From Thiorhodococcus minor (GTDB taxonomy: Bacteria > Pseudomonadota > Gammaproteobacteria > Chromatiales > Chromatiaceae), in the NCBI RefSeq assembly GCF_010820565.1, contig NZ_JAAIJQ010000028.1, forward strand, positions 1 to 64,000: a stretch of DNA of 64,000 nt, written 5' to 3'. Of this stretch, positions 63,158 to 64,000 are shown piece after piece. Each line of letters starts with the position of its first letter. Positions within the stretch are counted from its first letter, which is position 1. Under the pieces are notes generated by a model. The model was not told the origin of the DNA. It made no database searches and was given only the letters and a program-made list of their open reading frames with translations. The translations under genes were made by a program, and so were the position numbers.

Positions 63158-64000
63158 ATGCAACTCCTCCCAATCTTTCTCGACATGCAGGGCCGGCCCT
63201 GCCTCGTCGTCGGCGGCGGCGCCACGGCCGCACGCAAGGTCGGCAGCCTGGTGCGCACGGGCGCGGCGGTCAGGGTCATCTCACCTGAGATCTGCGACGC
63301 GCTCGATCGGCGGGTCAAGAGGGGTGAGCTGAATCACCTCGCACGCGCCTTCGAGCCGAACGACGTCGCGGGCAATACCCTGATCATCGCGGCCACCGAC
63401 GACCGCGCGGTCAACCGCGAGATCGCGCGACTCGCCAACGAGCAACAGATCCCAGTCAATGTGGTGGACGATCCGGACGCCTGCACCTTCATCCTGCCCT
63501 CCATCGTCGACCGCGCGCCGGTGACGGTTGCGGTATCAACCGGCAGGTCCTCCCCGGTGCTCGCGCGCCTTCTGCGCACCAAGCTGGAGTCCTTGATTCC
63601 GGCCGGCTATGGGCGACTCGCCGAGCTCAGCGGCAAATACCGCGAGCGCGTCAAGCAGCGCTTCACCGACCAGCGCGACCGGCGGCGCTTCTGGGACCGT
63701 GTGCTCGAAGGCGCGGTCGCCGAGCGGATCTTCGCCGGACAGCTCGAGGAGGCGGAGGCCGTCATCGAGCAAGAGCTGGCGCCGGACGCACTTGAGCGCG
63801 ACATGGGCGAGGTCTACCTGGTCGGCGCAGGCCCGGGCGATCCGGACCTGCTGACGTTCCGTGCGCTGCGCCTCATTCAGCAAGCGGACGTCGTCGTTTA
63901 CGACCGCCTGGTAGCCGACGCCATCCTCCAGATGGCGCGGCGCGACGCCAAGCGCATCTACGTCGGCAAGCAGCGCAATCACCACGCCATGCGCCAGGAA
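63158..64000 (+). CDS. cysG: Siroheme synthase CysG (partial)
   Basis: The first 281 codons are present; the gene runs off the window end. It starts MQLLPIFLDMQGRPCLVVGGGATAAR, the NAD-binding N terminus of the precorrin-2 dehydrogenase/ferrochelatase domain, and includes STGRSSPVLARLL, the segment of the regulatory serine in Salmonella CysG. The uroporphyrinogen-III methyltransferase part begins at about residue 216 (VYLVGAGPGDPDLLTFRALR). CysG makes siroheme, the cofactor of sulfite reductase (assimilatory or dissimilatory Dsr type), which fits the sulfur genes next to it. The ATG at 63158 lacks a strong ribosome binding site. Confidence 0.95.
   Translation, partial: MQLLPIFLDMQGRPCLVVGGGATAARKVGSLVRTGAAVRVISPEICDALDRRVKRGELNHLARAFEPNDVAGNTLIIAATDDRAVNREIARLANEQQIPVNVVDDPDACTFILPSIVDRAPVTVAVSTGRSSPVLARLLRTKLESLIPAGYGRLAELSGKYRERVKQRFTDQRDRRRFWDRVLEGAVAERIFAGQLEEAEAVIEQELAPDALERDMGEVYLVGAGPGDPDLLTFRALRLIQQADVVVYDRLVADAILQMARRDAKRIYVGKQRNHHAMRQE

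Overview
The window looks like a chromosomal segment of a GC-rich gammaproteobacterium, most likely a sulfur-oxidising purple sulfur bacterium or close relative (order Chromatiales). The clue is a rhodanese–TusA–DsrE2 sulfur-transfer cluster next to the siroheme gene cysG, plus a separate DsrC/TusE-family gene, in a chromosome with many sensor kinases and c-di-GMP proteins. No photosynthesis, ribosomal RNA, tRNA, phage or CRISPR genes were seen, so the taxonomic call is inference.

Layout. 1-13445: ppdK; an HDOD protein overlapping a GAF/degenerate-GGDEF protein; a divergent membrane-bound ToxR/CadC-like TPR regulator; and valS, flanked on both sides by decayed hybrid sensor kinases. 14059-26435: the most striking region, seven same-strand genes forming two sets of TonB-dependent receptor, YfiR-like periplasmic protein and CHASE8-like hybrid histidine kinase, with one REC-PAS-GGDEF-EAL protein between them. 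26622-36629: a SNF2 helicase with two SWIM-type zinc fingers; a DUF302-like protein; a lone LutA/LldE-type cysteine-rich protein; an HAD phosphatase with a GH13_18 glycoside phosphorylase; and a FliW homologue followed by an MscS channel with a cNMP domain that appears to start at ATT. 36649-46912: a multi-PAS GGDEF-EAL protein with an apparent N-terminal frameshift, an EAL-HDOD protein, a FadL porin, a LysR regulator, an AI-2E/PerM-type permease and an FmdB-like small protein. 47387-58680: a Tat-exported class V aminotransferase, a DsrC paralogue with an unusual C-terminal arm, malate synthase G, and an overlapping operon of histidine kinase, Rcp1-like receiver and a 1570-residue hybrid kinase. 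59288-64000: acetolactate synthase with a four-cysteine insert, a Pro/Tyr-rich envelope protein, the dsrE2-tusA-rhd set, and the 5' part of cysG, cut by the window end.

How it fits together. In Pseudomonas, YfiR is a periplasmic repressor that binds the CHASE8 sensor domain of the diguanylate cyclase YfiN. Here YfiR-like proteins sit beside histidine kinases with the same kind of periplasmic domain and beside TonB-dependent receptors, with no tonB/exbBD or obvious uptake genes nearby. I infer an outer membrane-to-cytoplasm signalling chain: receptor, YfiR-like protein, CHASE8 hybrid kinase, phosphorelay, then c-di-GMP turnover. At least six further c-di-GMP, HDOD or hybrid-kinase genes or remnants in 64 kb point to lineage-specific expansion and decay of this kind of signalling.

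Several repeat types lie between genes: perfect palindromes around 331-393, 47125-47280 and 59101-59186, a CAAAG-type dispersed repeat near 81-208 and 31482-31516, and a 17-bp tandem repeat at 44881-44948. Start sites were chosen from visible ribosome binding sites, gene overlaps and protein family boundaries. All functional calls come from reading motifs, not from database searches.
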